8,344 nt of DNA from Candidatus Falkowiibacteriota bacterium (GTDB lineage: Bacteria; Patescibacteriota; Patescibacteriia; UBA2591; JABMQE01): NCBI GenBank assembly GCA_013203415.1, contig JABMQE010000072.1, positions 1-8,344 of the forward strand, read 5' to 3'. Shown piece by piece: positions 1 to 7,404 of the stretch. Numbering within the stretch: position 1 is the first letter of the stretch; each line of letters begins with the position of its first letter. Made by a program: the position numbers and the translations under genes. The notes beneath the pieces were generated by a model, which saw nothing but the letters and a program-made list of their open reading frames with translations, had not been told where the DNA came from and did no database searches.

Positions 1-36
1 AGAGAAAAAGGCGTTTGGAAAATCGGCGAGGAGTAG
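1..36 (+). CDS. Possible C-terminal end of an upstream gene (partial)
   Basis: Reading from base 1 gives eleven codons (REKGVWKIGEE) and a TAG stop at 34-36. The mix of charged residues with one tryptophan looks like a real protein tail, and the gene would run in the same direction as everything downstream. The fragment is too short to assign a family. It could also be chance, since any open frame at a window edge looks like this. If real, it ends 45 nt before radC. Confidence 0.4.
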   Translation, partial: REKGVWKIGEE

Positions 37-53
37 AAATTTAGTTTAGTAAG

Positions 54-72
54 TCGGCTATTCGAAAGCCGA
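54..72 (+). other. Perfect 6-bp hairpin in the radC leader
   Basis: TCGGCT (54-59) pairs exactly with AGCCGA (67-72) around a seven-base loop, ATTCGAA. Four of the six pairs are G-C. It lies 9 nt before the radC start codon. No run of T follows the stem, so it does not look like a standard intrinsic terminator for the upstream gene. It could be a 5'-leader structure affecting radC translation, or a weak or degenerate terminator. No Shine-Dalgarno sequence is visible between hairpin and ATG. Confidence 0.4.
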
Positions 73-81
73 ACAGTTATT

Positions 82-744
82 ATGAGAATAAAGGACTTGC
101 CAAAAATTGAACGACCGCGGGAGAAGTTAGAAAAATACGGACCCGAGAAACTTTCTAACTCGGAACTTTTAGCTATTCTTTTAAGGATTGGCGGCAAGGG
201 TATAAATGTAGTTGAATTGGCCAGAAAGATTTTAGGCAAGTTTAGCAGAAATAGTTTGGCCAAGGCCAGTTTTAAGGATTTGAAGAATACTTTTGGTCTT
301 GGTTCAGCTAAAGCTTGCGAAATCGTGGCTTGTTTTGAGCTGAGCCGTCGGCTTTTACAAAATAAAAAGAGTCAGATTTATTTGACTCCTAAAGATGTCT
401 GGAATGAACTAAAGGATATTCGGGATAATAAAAAAGAACATTTTGTTATTTTCTTTTTAGATACGCGTAACCAAGAAATTAAACGAGAAATTATTTCAGT
501 CGGTTCCCTTAATGCTAATTTAGTTCATCCCAGAGAAGTTTTTGAGCCGGCTGTCCGCCATTTGGCCGCTCAAATAATTCTGGCGCATAATCATCCAGCT
601 GGGAGTCCTGCGCCATCACAGGAAGATTTAGAAATTACAAAACAGTTAGCTAATGCTGGAAAAATTCTTGGTATTGGAGTGAAGGACCATGTAATCGTTA
701 GTAAGGCCAACTTTTTTAGTTTTAAAGAACACAAATTATTGTAA
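82..744 (+). CDS. radC: RadC family protein, UPF0758, JAMM/MPN domain
   Basis: The 220-aa product has the usual RadC layout and length. Residues 1-90 form a helical region with the typical opening (RIKDLPKIERPREKL) and a helix-hairpin-helix-like stretch around 64-84 (FGLGSAKACEIVA). Residues 100-220 form a JAMM metalloprotease-like domain. The metal site is complete: E152 in the REVF segment, H169 and H171 in HNHPAGSP, then S179 and D182. Despite the name, the family's role in DNA repair is doubtful, and such genes are common in mobile and defence regions. I infer a peptidase-like or nucleic-acid-linked accessory role and cannot specify it. The start is the first ATG after the leader hairpin; no Shine-Dalgarno is seen. 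The stop lies only 2 nt before hsdR, so the two are probably co-transcribed. Family certain, function uncertain. Confidence 0.93.
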   Translation: MRIKDLPKIERPREKLEKYGPEKLSNSELLAILLRIGGKGINVVELARKILGKFSRNSLAKASFKDLKNTFGLGSAKACEIVACFELSRRLLQNKKSQIYLTPKDVWNELKDIRDNKKEHFVIFFLDTRNQEIKREIISVGSLNANLVHPREVFEPAVRHLAAQIILAHNHPAGSPAPSQEDLEITKQLANAGKILGIGVKDHVIVSKANFFSFKEHKLL

Positions 745-746
745 AT

Positions 747-3011
747 ATGGCCAATTTAGATACAACAGAAAAAAAGTTTTTACGCGAGACCGACGCGCGT
801 ATTTTAATTGACCGCAAACTTCGCGAGGCCGGCTGGGATATTGAAGATAAGAATCAAGTATCCACAGAAGAAACCGCTCAAGCTGGTAGGGTAGATTATA
901 TTCTTAAGGATTCAAGAAGCCGCGCTATTACTGTGATTGAAGCAAAACGATTTTCTATAGATCCTGCTTCGGCCAAACAACAGGCGCTTTCATACGCAGA
1001 ATCAATAAACGTTGATTTTATTTTTCTATCTAACGGTGAAGAAATTTACTTTTGGGATTATAAATACCGTCCAGAACAAAAGGTAGCGACCTTTTATTCC
1101 CAGCGCGATCTTGAAAAAATCCAAAATCTTCGACTAGAACAAAAAGCGATTTCAATCATACCCGTTCCCGAAAAATACTTTAAGGGCGGCGAATGGCGCA
1201 TACCTCGTCCTTATCAAAAAGAAGCAATACGGATTATGGATAAGGCGCTTGAAGGTAGTAAACGCAAAATGCTTCTCGCCATGGCAACGGGTACAGGGAA
1301 AACTGATGTTATTGCGCTTTATCTTAAACGGCTTTTTGAGGCAGGTCTTGTAAATCGCGCTCTCTTTCTTGTGGACCGCATTGATCTCGGCGTTCAAACA
1401 AAAGAAGTTTTTGATGAGATACTCAAAGATTATCCATCCAAACTGCTGTATGGCGGAAAACAACGCGACGAATCGTCAATTATTATCTCAACTCTGCCAA
1501 CTCTTTACTCGCAACTTTCTTTATTTACCAGCGGCTACTTTGATGTAATCGTTTCTGACGAAGCCCACCGCTCTATTTTTGGTATCTATAATGCTGTTCT
1601 TTCGCACTTTGATGCTATCAGAATCGGACTTACCGCAACGCCGAGCGCCTATATTGATAGGAATACCTATAAACTCTTTGGGTGCTGGGACGAGACAGAA
1701 CAAAAAGGCAAGCCGACTTTCATATATAGTATCCGTCGCGGTATTAAAGACGGATATATTGCTGGTTATGATATTGTTCAGATTGATACAAAAGTGTCTC
1801 TTGAGGGGGTAAGTTATGAAGGCGAGGATTATAATCCAGAAGACCTTGAAAGAAAGATTAACGTCCCGGCGCGAAATGAACAGGTCGTGCAAGCATATTT
1901 TAAAGAAGAAGATAAGCGCGAACCACAGAAATCAAGAAAGGCAATTGTCTATGCCGTTACCAAACGTCATGCCGCTCAGCTTGCGTATTATTTTAATCAA
2001 GCCAAACCAGAACACAAAGGCCGCTTTGCAGAAATTATTACTTCTGATACAGAAGATCCTCGCGGTGCTATTCGTCGTTTTAAACTGGAAGAATTGCCTA
2101 TGATAGCCGTTTCTGTTGGTATGATGGATACGGGGATTGACGCGCCGATGGTTGAGAATCTGATAATGGCTCGTCCTACTCATTCCCCGATTTTATATCA
2201 GCAAATGCGAGGTCGGGGGAGTCGTCTTGACCAAAAAATTAATAAAAAGTCATTCAGGATTTATGATTTTGCCGGTGTTACGAAATATTTTAATGATGAA
2301 AGTTATAATCCGTATTCTGAAATCGCGCGAGCAAAGGCCGGTATTCCGTGGGGCACAGAAATTAAAGATTTTGTTGAGGAAAAAATAGAAGTTCCGGCTG
2401 GCTTTATTCAAGTTGCCGAGACCGCTCCAGAGAATATTGATGTTATTATCAAACGGGCGTATGTCGAGGTCGGCGCAGAAGGCGAAAAAATAGATTCTGA
2501 TGATTATCAGATGGCATGGGAGCGGCAAATACAAGAATTTGCTCAAACAGAGCCGCTCGTAAGAAAAGTAAAAGAAGGTCAAGAGCTTTCAAGCGACGAA
2601 TCTAAAGTCCTTGCGGAAAAACTTAATTCGCCAAAGTATTATTTCAACGAGGCGAACTTGCGAGAAGTGTATCATTATCCGCCTGGCACATTAGACGAAT
2701 TTATTAAAACAGCTCTTGGAGTTCGAGAGCTTCCTACAGAGGAGCAGTTATATGAGGATCGTATCAACGAGCTTTTTGAAGCTTGGTTGATTGATAAGCA
2801 GTTCGCGTCGGAGCAGGTGAAAATTCTTCGTTTAGTGAAAAGTCAGTATATTGCTCGCCGCGCGCCAATTGAAGTATCTATTTTCAACGAGCCGATATTC
2901 CAACAGCAGGGCGGCTTAAACCAGATACTGCGAATTTTCGGTGAAAATCTACTCAAAAAATCATTATCAGAATTAAATAAAAATGTTTTTATAAATGGCT
3001 ATACAAAATAA
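747..3011 (+). CDS. hsdR: Type I restriction enzyme R subunit (EcoEI-like HsdR)
   Basis: This 754-aa protein is the motor and nuclease subunit of a type I restriction enzyme, which translocates DNA and cuts it when HsdS meets an unmethylated site. The N-terminal nuclease domain (about 1-140) has a PD-(D/E)XK site: D50, then E65-x-K67 in IEAK. The superfamily 2 helicase core spans about 150-510: Walker A ATGTGKT (180-186), DEAH (271-274), GLTATP (294-299), motif V DTGIDAP (461-467), motif VI QMRGRGSR (486-493). Residues about 520-740 match the expected position of the EcoEI-type C-terminal helical domain that docks on the methylase. It is shorter than EcoKI-type R subunits, as usual for this subfamily. 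All key residues are present, so it looks active. It starts 2 nt after radC without a clear Shine-Dalgarno, and its last 17 bases overlap hsdM. Confidence 0.97.
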   Translation: MANLDTTEKKFLRETDARILIDRKLREAGWDIEDKNQVSTEETAQAGRVDYILKDSRSRAITVIEAKRFSIDPASAKQQALSYAESINVDFIFLSNGEEIYFWDYKYRPEQKVATFYSQRDLEKIQNLRLEQKAISIIPVPEKYFKGGEWRIPRPYQKEAIRIMDKALEGSKRKMLLAMATGTGKTDVIALYLKRLFEAGLVNRALFLVDRIDLGVQTKEVFDEILKDYPSKLLYGGKQRDESSIIISTLPTLYSQLSLFTSGYFDVIVSDEAHRSIFGIYNAVLSHFDAIRIGLTATPSAYIDRNTYKLFGCWDETEQKGKPTFIYSIRRGIKDGYIAGYDIVQIDTKVSLEGVSYEGEDYNPEDLERKINVPARNEQVVQAYFKEEDKREPQKSRKAIVYAVTKRHAAQLAYYFNQAKPEHKGRFAEIITSDTEDPRGAIRRFKLEELPMIAVSVGMMDTGIDAPMVENLIMARPTHSPILYQQMRGRGSRLDQKINKKSFRIYDFAGVTKYFNDESYNPYSEIARAKAGIPWGTEIKDFVEEKIEVPAGFIQVAETAPENIDVIIKRAYVEVGAEGEKIDSDDYQMAWERQIQEFAQTEPLVRKVKEGQELSSDESKVLAEKLNSPKYYFNEANLREVYHYPPGTLDEFIKTALGVRELPTEEQLYEDRINELFEAWLIDKQFASEQVKILRLVKSQYIARRAPIEVSIFNEPIFQQQGGLNQILRIFGENLLKKSLSELNKNVFINGYTK

Positions 3012-4527
3012 CATCCAACAATTAAGAGAAGAGTTTAAGGGTAAGGTTGCGCGGCTCAATGACTATCTTTGGGGCGCCGGCCTTAAAGATCCGGTTACTC
3101 GCATTCAGCAGATTAGCTTCCTCTTTTTTTTAAAAATGCTTGAGGAGCAGGATATTGCGATGGAAAAAGAAGAAAAGCTTACGGGACATAAACATAAATC
3201 TATCTTCACAGGCAAGAAGGGGAAATTCAGGTGGTCTTACTGGCGTGAGAAAACTGGCCAGAACTTATATAAATTTGTTCGTGATGAGGTGTTTCCGTTT
3301 ATTGAAGATTTTCACAATGGTCATGCTAACATCCGTCAAATTTTTCACGGCGCCAAACTTCTTATTCCAGACGAAGTAACCCTTAAAAGAACGATTGAAA
3401 TTATTGATACAATTGAGTTTTCAAGATTAGACACTGATATAAAAGGCGACCTCTATGAATCTCTTTTGGCAAGCATTGAATCAGCTGGCGAGCTGGGGCA
3501 ATTTCTAACACCTCGTCACATTATCCGCGCGATTATTGAGATGATAAATCCAAAAATTGGCCAGACGGTTTTTGATCCTGCTTGCGGTTCTGCTGGATTT
3601 TTAATCACTTCATACGAATGGCTTAAGTTTAGAAACAGCGATTCAAAAAATATTGAGGAGCGAGATGGCAGAAAAATTGGCTATGGCGACAAACTTAATA
3701 AAGAACAATGGAAATTTCTAACCGAGAAGACCTTTCATGGTTATGATGTGGACCCAGAAATGATTCGACTTGCTTTAATGAATTTAATTTTGCATGGCGT
3801 CGAGGGCGCGCATATTCGCAGGAAAGATACAGTGGCCGGAGCAGAAGATGAAGATGATTTGCGTAAATTTGACGTGGTGCTTACTAATCCGCCGTTTGCT
3901 GGCAAGGTTGATAAAGAACGCATTAAATCCACTCTGCCAGTAAAATCTAATAAAACGCAGATTCTTTTTCTTGGTTATGTTATCAATTCCCTTAAATCGA
4001 ATGGACGAGCTGGTATTGTTTTGCCAGAAGGTTCGCTTTTTGGCACTAACAAAGATGACAAAGAAATCCGTCGCTATCTTTTAGAAAACGCAAAACTTGA
4101 AGCAGTTGTTTCAATGCCAGCTGGGGTATTCCAGCCCTATGCTGGAGTAAAAACCAGCTTTCTGATTTTTAAAAGAAAACCGTCGCCAAAGTTAGACGAA
4201 AAAGAGAAGATTTGGTTTTTTGATATGAAAGGCGATGGTTCATCACTTTCAAAAGCAAAGAAATTCGGCCCGCAATATCAAAACGACATTCCAAAATTAT
4301 TAGAGTTTTGGCGCGGCGGCGAATCCAAGACTAAGAAGCCCTATAGCTGGCTCACGCCAGTTAAGGATATTATAGAAAATGATTACATCCTTTCTGCGAA
4401 TACTTATAATCCATACAGCGGCGAGGAAGAAACTAACCACCGAGAACCAAAAGAGATTTTGAAGGAGATAGAGACAGAGGGGAAAAAACTTGGGTTGACG
4501 ATTAAGGAAGTCAAAAGATTACTATGA
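2995..4527 (+). CDS. hsdM: Type I restriction-modification M subunit (N6-adenine methylase)
   Basis: The 510-aa HsdM methylates adenine in the site chosen by HsdS, using S-adenosylmethionine. The N-terminal helical domain (about 10-140) carries the typical opening pattern around LNDYLWGAGLKDP and FLFFLKMLEEQD. The catalytic domain begins with GELGQFLTPRHI (165-176). Motif I is DPACGSAGF (194-202, AdoMet binding) and motif IV is NPPF (298-301, adenine catalysis). The C-terminal part, about 400-510, is charged and ends in a likely helix that would contact HsdS. Nothing essential is missing. An in-frame TAA (2992-2994) sits directly before the ATG, so no upstream ATG can be used. The gene overlaps hsdR by 17 bp and the next gene by ATGA. 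Unusually, hsdS does not follow directly; two other genes intervene. Confidence 0.97.
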   Translation: MAIQNNIQQLREEFKGKVARLNDYLWGAGLKDPVTRIQQISFLFFLKMLEEQDIAMEKEEKLTGHKHKSIFTGKKGKFRWSYWREKTGQNLYKFVRDEVFPFIEDFHNGHANIRQIFHGAKLLIPDEVTLKRTIEIIDTIEFSRLDTDIKGDLYESLLASIESAGELGQFLTPRHIIRAIIEMINPKIGQTVFDPACGSAGFLITSYEWLKFRNSDSKNIEERDGRKIGYGDKLNKEQWKFLTEKTFHGYDVDPEMIRLALMNLILHGVEGAHIRRKDTVAGAEDEDDLRKFDVVLTNPPFAGKVDKERIKSTLPVKSNKTQILFLGYVINSLKSNGRAGIVLPEGSLFGTNKDDKEIRRYLLENAKLEAVVSMPAGVFQPYAGVKTSFLIFKRKPSPKLDEKEKIWFFDMKGDGSSLSKAKKFGPQYQNDIPKLLEFWRGGESKTKKPYSWLTPVKDIIENDYILSANTYNPYSGEEETNHREPKEILKEIETEGKKLGLTIKEVKRLL

Positions 4528-5666
4528 AATTTTCAAAACAAATCCTAGACGTGTTGGGGTGGTCAGAAAAAAGTGAAGATTTTATTATCGGAAAAGATAA
4601 TTTTTCGGACCTACAGGTAAATTCGACTCCAGCGATTGAAAAGTTTTATTATTTTTTTCATCAGAAAGACAGAAGATTAATAAAACAATTTGTTCTTAAT
4701 GAGGGAAAACAAGTTGATTATATATGCAGAGTAACTCTAATAAAAAAAATTGATAAATTTACTCCACGTTTATCATTTTCTGTTCGGGATAAAACAAAAA
4801 AGATAGTTGAAGAATCAGAAACAAATCTTACAAATATAAAGGCGAATGTCAGCCTAGATGACTGTTACGATAATTTTTGGAAGTTGATTTCTTTTCTTAG
4901 ATCTTTACAGGAAATCGATGTTCCAAAAGATAAGTTTTCTCTTATATCTCAAGATGAAAGAGAAATTGTATCTGCATTGCGCGGTCGTGGCGCTGGAAGC
5001 GTTATTAATATAGTCAGACAACTTCTTGGAGCACCAGATATTTCTTTGACACAGAAAGACATTAATTCTCTTATGAAAAGAAGAGAAAAGCTTTCTGAAT
5101 TTAAAGGGGCTTTGGATACACATTCTACTGATGAAGGATGGTGGCAAGATTTTTTTGAACAGAATAAATGGATTTTTGGATATGGTTTAAATTACGAAAT
5201 TCTAAAACAGCAACAGTCACAGCCAAATTATGGAGGTACTAGGGTTGATGGTAGGGGTGGTCAGCGTGGTGATAATCTTATGGCCACAACAGGCGATTTA
5301 AACTTTACAGTTCTCGTTGAGATTAAAACCCCAGCCACACAGCTTTTGCAAGGAGTAAAAGAGATTAGGAGTGGTGCGTGGAGCTTGTCAAAAGATTTAA
5401 CTGACGCTCTTTCTCAAATACAGGTTAATATCCAAACATGGGAAAAACAGGGATCCGAACAGCCCGATAATAGGGATAAATTAGAAAATATTTCTGTTTT
5501 TACTGTTAAGCCGAAAGGTATTATTGTGGTTGGCTCATTGGGTCAGTTGAATGATAGGAATAGACGAGAGACTTTCCAGCGTTTTAGAAAATCTATTCAT
5601 GGAATAGATATTATTACTTTTGATGAACTTTTTGAAAGAGCGAAATTTATTGTTGAAAACGAATAA
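4524..5666 (+). CDS. Shedu-type nuclease, DUF4263 (SduA-like) antiphage effector
   Basis: The 380-aa product has a C-terminal Shedu/DUF4263 domain (about 200-375). Visible landmarks are EGWWQDFFEQNKWIFGYG (204-221), an acidic residue D250 in GDNLMAT, the catalytic-looking E266-x-K268 in VLVEIKTP, and Q298 in ALSQIQVN. This order matches the PD-(D/E)XK nuclease fold of SduA. Known Shedu proteins act alone as single-gene DNA nucleases against phage. The first about 195 residues are not a domain I recognise. In this family the N-terminal part varies and is thought to sense or regulate, so it may set the trigger here. The ATGA overlap with hsdM implies translational coupling; AAGGAAG at 4504-4510 is 13 nt away, rather far for a Shine-Dalgarno. 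Parts of the gene look AT-rich compared with hsdR and hsdM. Domain assignment is strong; antiphage activity is inferred from the family. Confidence 0.88.
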   Translation: MKFSKQILDVLGWSEKSEDFIIGKDNFSDLQVNSTPAIEKFYYFFHQKDRRLIKQFVLNEGKQVDYICRVTLIKKIDKFTPRLSFSVRDKTKKIVEESETNLTNIKANVSLDDCYDNFWKLISFLRSLQEIDVPKDKFSLISQDEREIVSALRGRGAGSVINIVRQLLGAPDISLTQKDINSLMKRREKLSEFKGALDTHSTDEGWWQDFFEQNKWIFGYGLNYEILKQQQSQPNYGGTRVDGRGGQRGDNLMATTGDLNFTVLVEIKTPATQLLQGVKEIRSGAWSLSKDLTDALSQIQVNIQTWEKQGSEQPDNRDKLENISVFTVKPKGIIVVGSLGQLNDRNRRETFQRFRKSIHGIDIITFDELFERAKFIVENE

Positions 5667-5697
5667 ATTTTTATATGTTCTAGCTAACAAAAAAATT

Positions 5698-5701
5698 AGG
5701 A
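5698..5701 (+). promoter_or_regulatory. Shine-Dalgarno for the HEPN-like gene
   Basis: AGGA lies 6 nt before the ATG at 5708, an ideal spacing. It is the clearest ribosome binding site in the window. It belongs to the only cluster gene that follows a real gap (41 nt), so this gene cannot rely on overlap with its upstream neighbour for translation. Confidence 0.65.
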
Positions 5702-5707
5702 TAAAAT

Positions 5708-6229
5708 ATGTCATTGCAAGAAAAACACAAATATGCTTTTCGTCTTACGAGCGTGGCCTCTACGGGGCTTGATTTTATAGGGGAATCCTTGATGCGAATA
5801 ATGAATAATGCTACAGATCTTGCTTATTTGAGACCATTTTACTTATTGTTGTCCTATAATTTTGAACTCATTCTGAAGTCAAGGGTTGTTATGCTGGGAA
5901 ATTTTTCTATCGCAGTAGAACTTAAGGGGGAATTGCAAAGGTTGGGGCATGATATTATTGCAATAAAAAATGAACTGGGAAATGCTAATCTGCAGGAAAT
6001 AGGTATAAAATTTATTGCCAAGGATAAAAACAAGTATAACGTTTTAACAACCGACGAGAAGGAAATATATATCGAAAATTTTACAGATGTTCGGTATGAC
6101 TTTTTAGATGGAGTAATGCGCTCAGTAGATTCCGAAGAACATAAAAGGCTCAAAGAATACACCGAAGCACTTTTATTAATTCTTAAAAAAGTAAAACAGA
6201 AAAACGAGCAAGATAAAAATAAAATATGA
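5708..6229 (+). CDS. Small HEPN-like protein of unknown function
   Basis: I do not recognise this 173-aa protein by overall sequence. It is mostly helical in character with no signal peptide or membrane segment. Its pattern resembles HEPN-fold proteins: a first helix, then YLLLSYNFELILKSRVVM (45-62) like the 'alElxlKaxl' helix, then LGHD (79-82) where that group has an HD-containing turn, then VRYDF (128-132) like the 'RY' motif before the last helix. A possible RX6H pair, R138 and H145, would fit the HEPN ribonuclease consensus but may be chance. The C-terminus (about 158-173) is lysine-rich. The Shine-Dalgarno upstream and the ATGA overlap with hsdS show it is a real gene. Its place next to a Shedu nuclease and inside an hsd operon suggests a defence role, perhaps a toxin or regulatory partner. 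That role is inference. The gene call is firm and the fold is moderate. Confidence 0.72.
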   Translation: MSLQEKHKYAFRLTSVASTGLDFIGESLMRIMNNATDLAYLRPFYLLLSYNFELILKSRVVMLGNFSIAVELKGELQRLGHDIIAIKNELGNANLQEIGIKFIAKDKNKYNVLTTDEKEIYIENFTDVRYDFLDGVMRSVDSEEHKRLKEYTEALLLILKKVKQKNEQDKNKI

Positions 6230-7404
6230 TTTGTTGGCCAACAAAAAAATTAAGCGACTTACTGGAGATTTGTAATGTTGGTGTGTGGGGTAAGCCGGCC
6301 ATCAAAGGCAAGGGCTTATTTGTATTGAGATCAACGAATATGACCAATGAAGGTCGCTTAAATTTTTCTGATGTTGCGGAACGAAAAGTTGATAGTAATA
6401 TCAAAAAATTTAAATTATTAGATGGAGATATTTTGGTTGAGAAATCTGGTGGTGGTCCCGATCAGCCAGTTGGACGAGTAGCTTATTTTGTGGCACCAGA
6501 TGATAAAGTTTATACATTTGCAAATTTTATTCAGAGGCTTCGTGTTAAATCTAATTTAATAGATGGTCGTTTTTTGTTTTACCGCCTTCTTTTTCTACAT
6601 AAAATCGGGTTTACTAAGAGATTACAGAGTCAGACTACTGGTATACGTAACTTGAAATTAAGTCTCTATCTGAAAACCGAGATTCCAGTTCCGCCTATCA
6701 AAATCCAAAAACAAATTGTTGAGCGGTTGGATAAAATCGTCAGGGCGCAGAAATTGAATGAGGGGCTTATCCAAAAAGCCAATGAACTCTTTCAGTCGCT
6801 TTTACATAAAGAACTTAATTCTACTGGCAAGAGGTGGGAGGTTAAAAAATTAGGAGATTTTATAAATCCGCAATATGGTTATACGGCCGCCGCTAAAGAT
6901 GAAGGCATGTATAGATTCATCAGAATAACCGATATAGATAACACAGGAGAATTAAGAAATCTCGATAAAAAATATGTCTCACTAACTACCAAAGATGCAC
7001 AGCCATACAAACTTACAAATGGAGATTTGCTGTTAGCGAGAACAGGAGCTACATTCGGCAAAATCCTTTATTTCAAAGAAAACGAACCGGCCATTTTCGC
7101 ATCCTTTTTAATTCGTCTTAATCCGAATACAAAGATTATTAATCCGTTTTTCCTTTGGCTATTTTCCCGATCAAGAAATTATTGGAAGCAAGCCAACTCG
7201 TTAATGACGGGGTCAGGGCAACCGCAATTTAATGCCAACAAACTTAAGCAAATAAAAATCTCGCTCCCATCTCTTGTAATTCAAAAGCAAGTCGTTGCTA
7301 ATCTTTCTGCGATACAGGAATATAAAACTCAACTTTTTGCCCAAAAATCAAAACTTAAAGAGCTTTTTGATTCAGTTTTAGCGAAATCGTTTGGGGGTGA
7401 ATGA
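6226..7404 (+). CDS. hsdS: Type I restriction-modification specificity subunit S
   Basis: The 392-aa HsdS picks the DNA target for both methylation and cleavage. It has the normal two-half layout: target recognition domain 1 (about 5-150), a conserved helical spacer (about 155-198), target recognition domain 2 (about 203-345) and a second conserved helix (about 346-390). Both halves show standard marks. 'WPTKKLSDLLEI' and 'WEVKKLGDFIN' open the two domains, 'GDILVEKSGG' and 'GDLLLARTGA' lie mid-domain, and 'IPVPPIKIQKQIVERL' and 'ISLPSLVIQKQVVANL' begin the helices. Two different recognition domains predict a bipartite asymmetric site, which cannot be read from sequence. The start overlaps the preceding gene by ATGA. 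Full length, with no sign of decay. Sampled sequence in the first domain is AT-rich (13 of 60 G+C at 6361-6420), fitting the usual exchange of recognition domains. Confidence 0.96.
   Translation: MICWPTKKLSDLLEICNVGVWGKPAIKGKGLFVLRSTNMTNEGRLNFSDVAERKVDSNIKKFKLLDGDILVEKSGGGPDQPVGRVAYFVAPDDKVYTFANFIQRLRVKSNLIDGRFLFYRLLFLHKIGFTKRLQSQTTGIRNLKLSLYLKTEIPVPPIKIQKQIVERLDKIVRAQKLNEGLIQKANELFQSLLHKELNSTGKRWEVKKLGDFINPQYGYTAAAKDEGMYRFIRITDIDNTGELRNLDKKYVSLTTKDAQPYKLTNGDLLLARTGATFGKILYFKENEPAIFASFLIRLNPNTKIINPFFLWLFSRSRNYWKQANSLMTGSGQPQFNANKLKQIKISLPSLVIQKQVVANLSAIQEYKTQLFAQKSKLKELFDSVLAKSFGGE
6703..6720 (+). repeat. First copy of degenerate repeat in the hsdS helices
   Basis: This 18-base stretch encodes IQKQIV at the start of the first conserved helix. 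It matches 14 of 18 bases at 7279-7296, which encodes IQKQVV. Such in-frame repeats mark the structural symmetry of HsdS and can support recombination between recognition domains. At this divergence, active recombination is not indicated. Confidence 0.55.
7279..7296 (+). repeat. Second copy of degenerate repeat in the hsdS helices
   Basis: Encodes IQKQVV at the start of the second conserved helix. It is the partner of the copy at 6703-6720, with four mismatches over 18 bases. Confidence 0.55.

Noticed and set aside
15..43. Possible promoter (TTGGAA) before radC
   Set aside because: The -35 matches 4 of 6 and no credible -10 lies at 16-18 nt, so the promoter of the cluster probably lies upstream of the window.
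1152..2582. Reverse-strand and alternate-frame open frames inside hsdR
   Set aside because: They lie fully within a gene with complete family motifs, and their translations show no domain. They are shadows.
5653..5679. Possible promoter (TTGAAA with TATGTT) before the HEPN-like gene
   Set aside because: The spacer is only 15 nt and the -10 matches 4 of 6. In such AT-rich sequence this is expected by chance.
6226..7404. hsdS as a phase-variable or shuffling locus
   Set aside because: The internal repeats are short and only 14 of 18 identical. No recombinase gene, no inverted partial hsdS and no homopolymer switch were seen.
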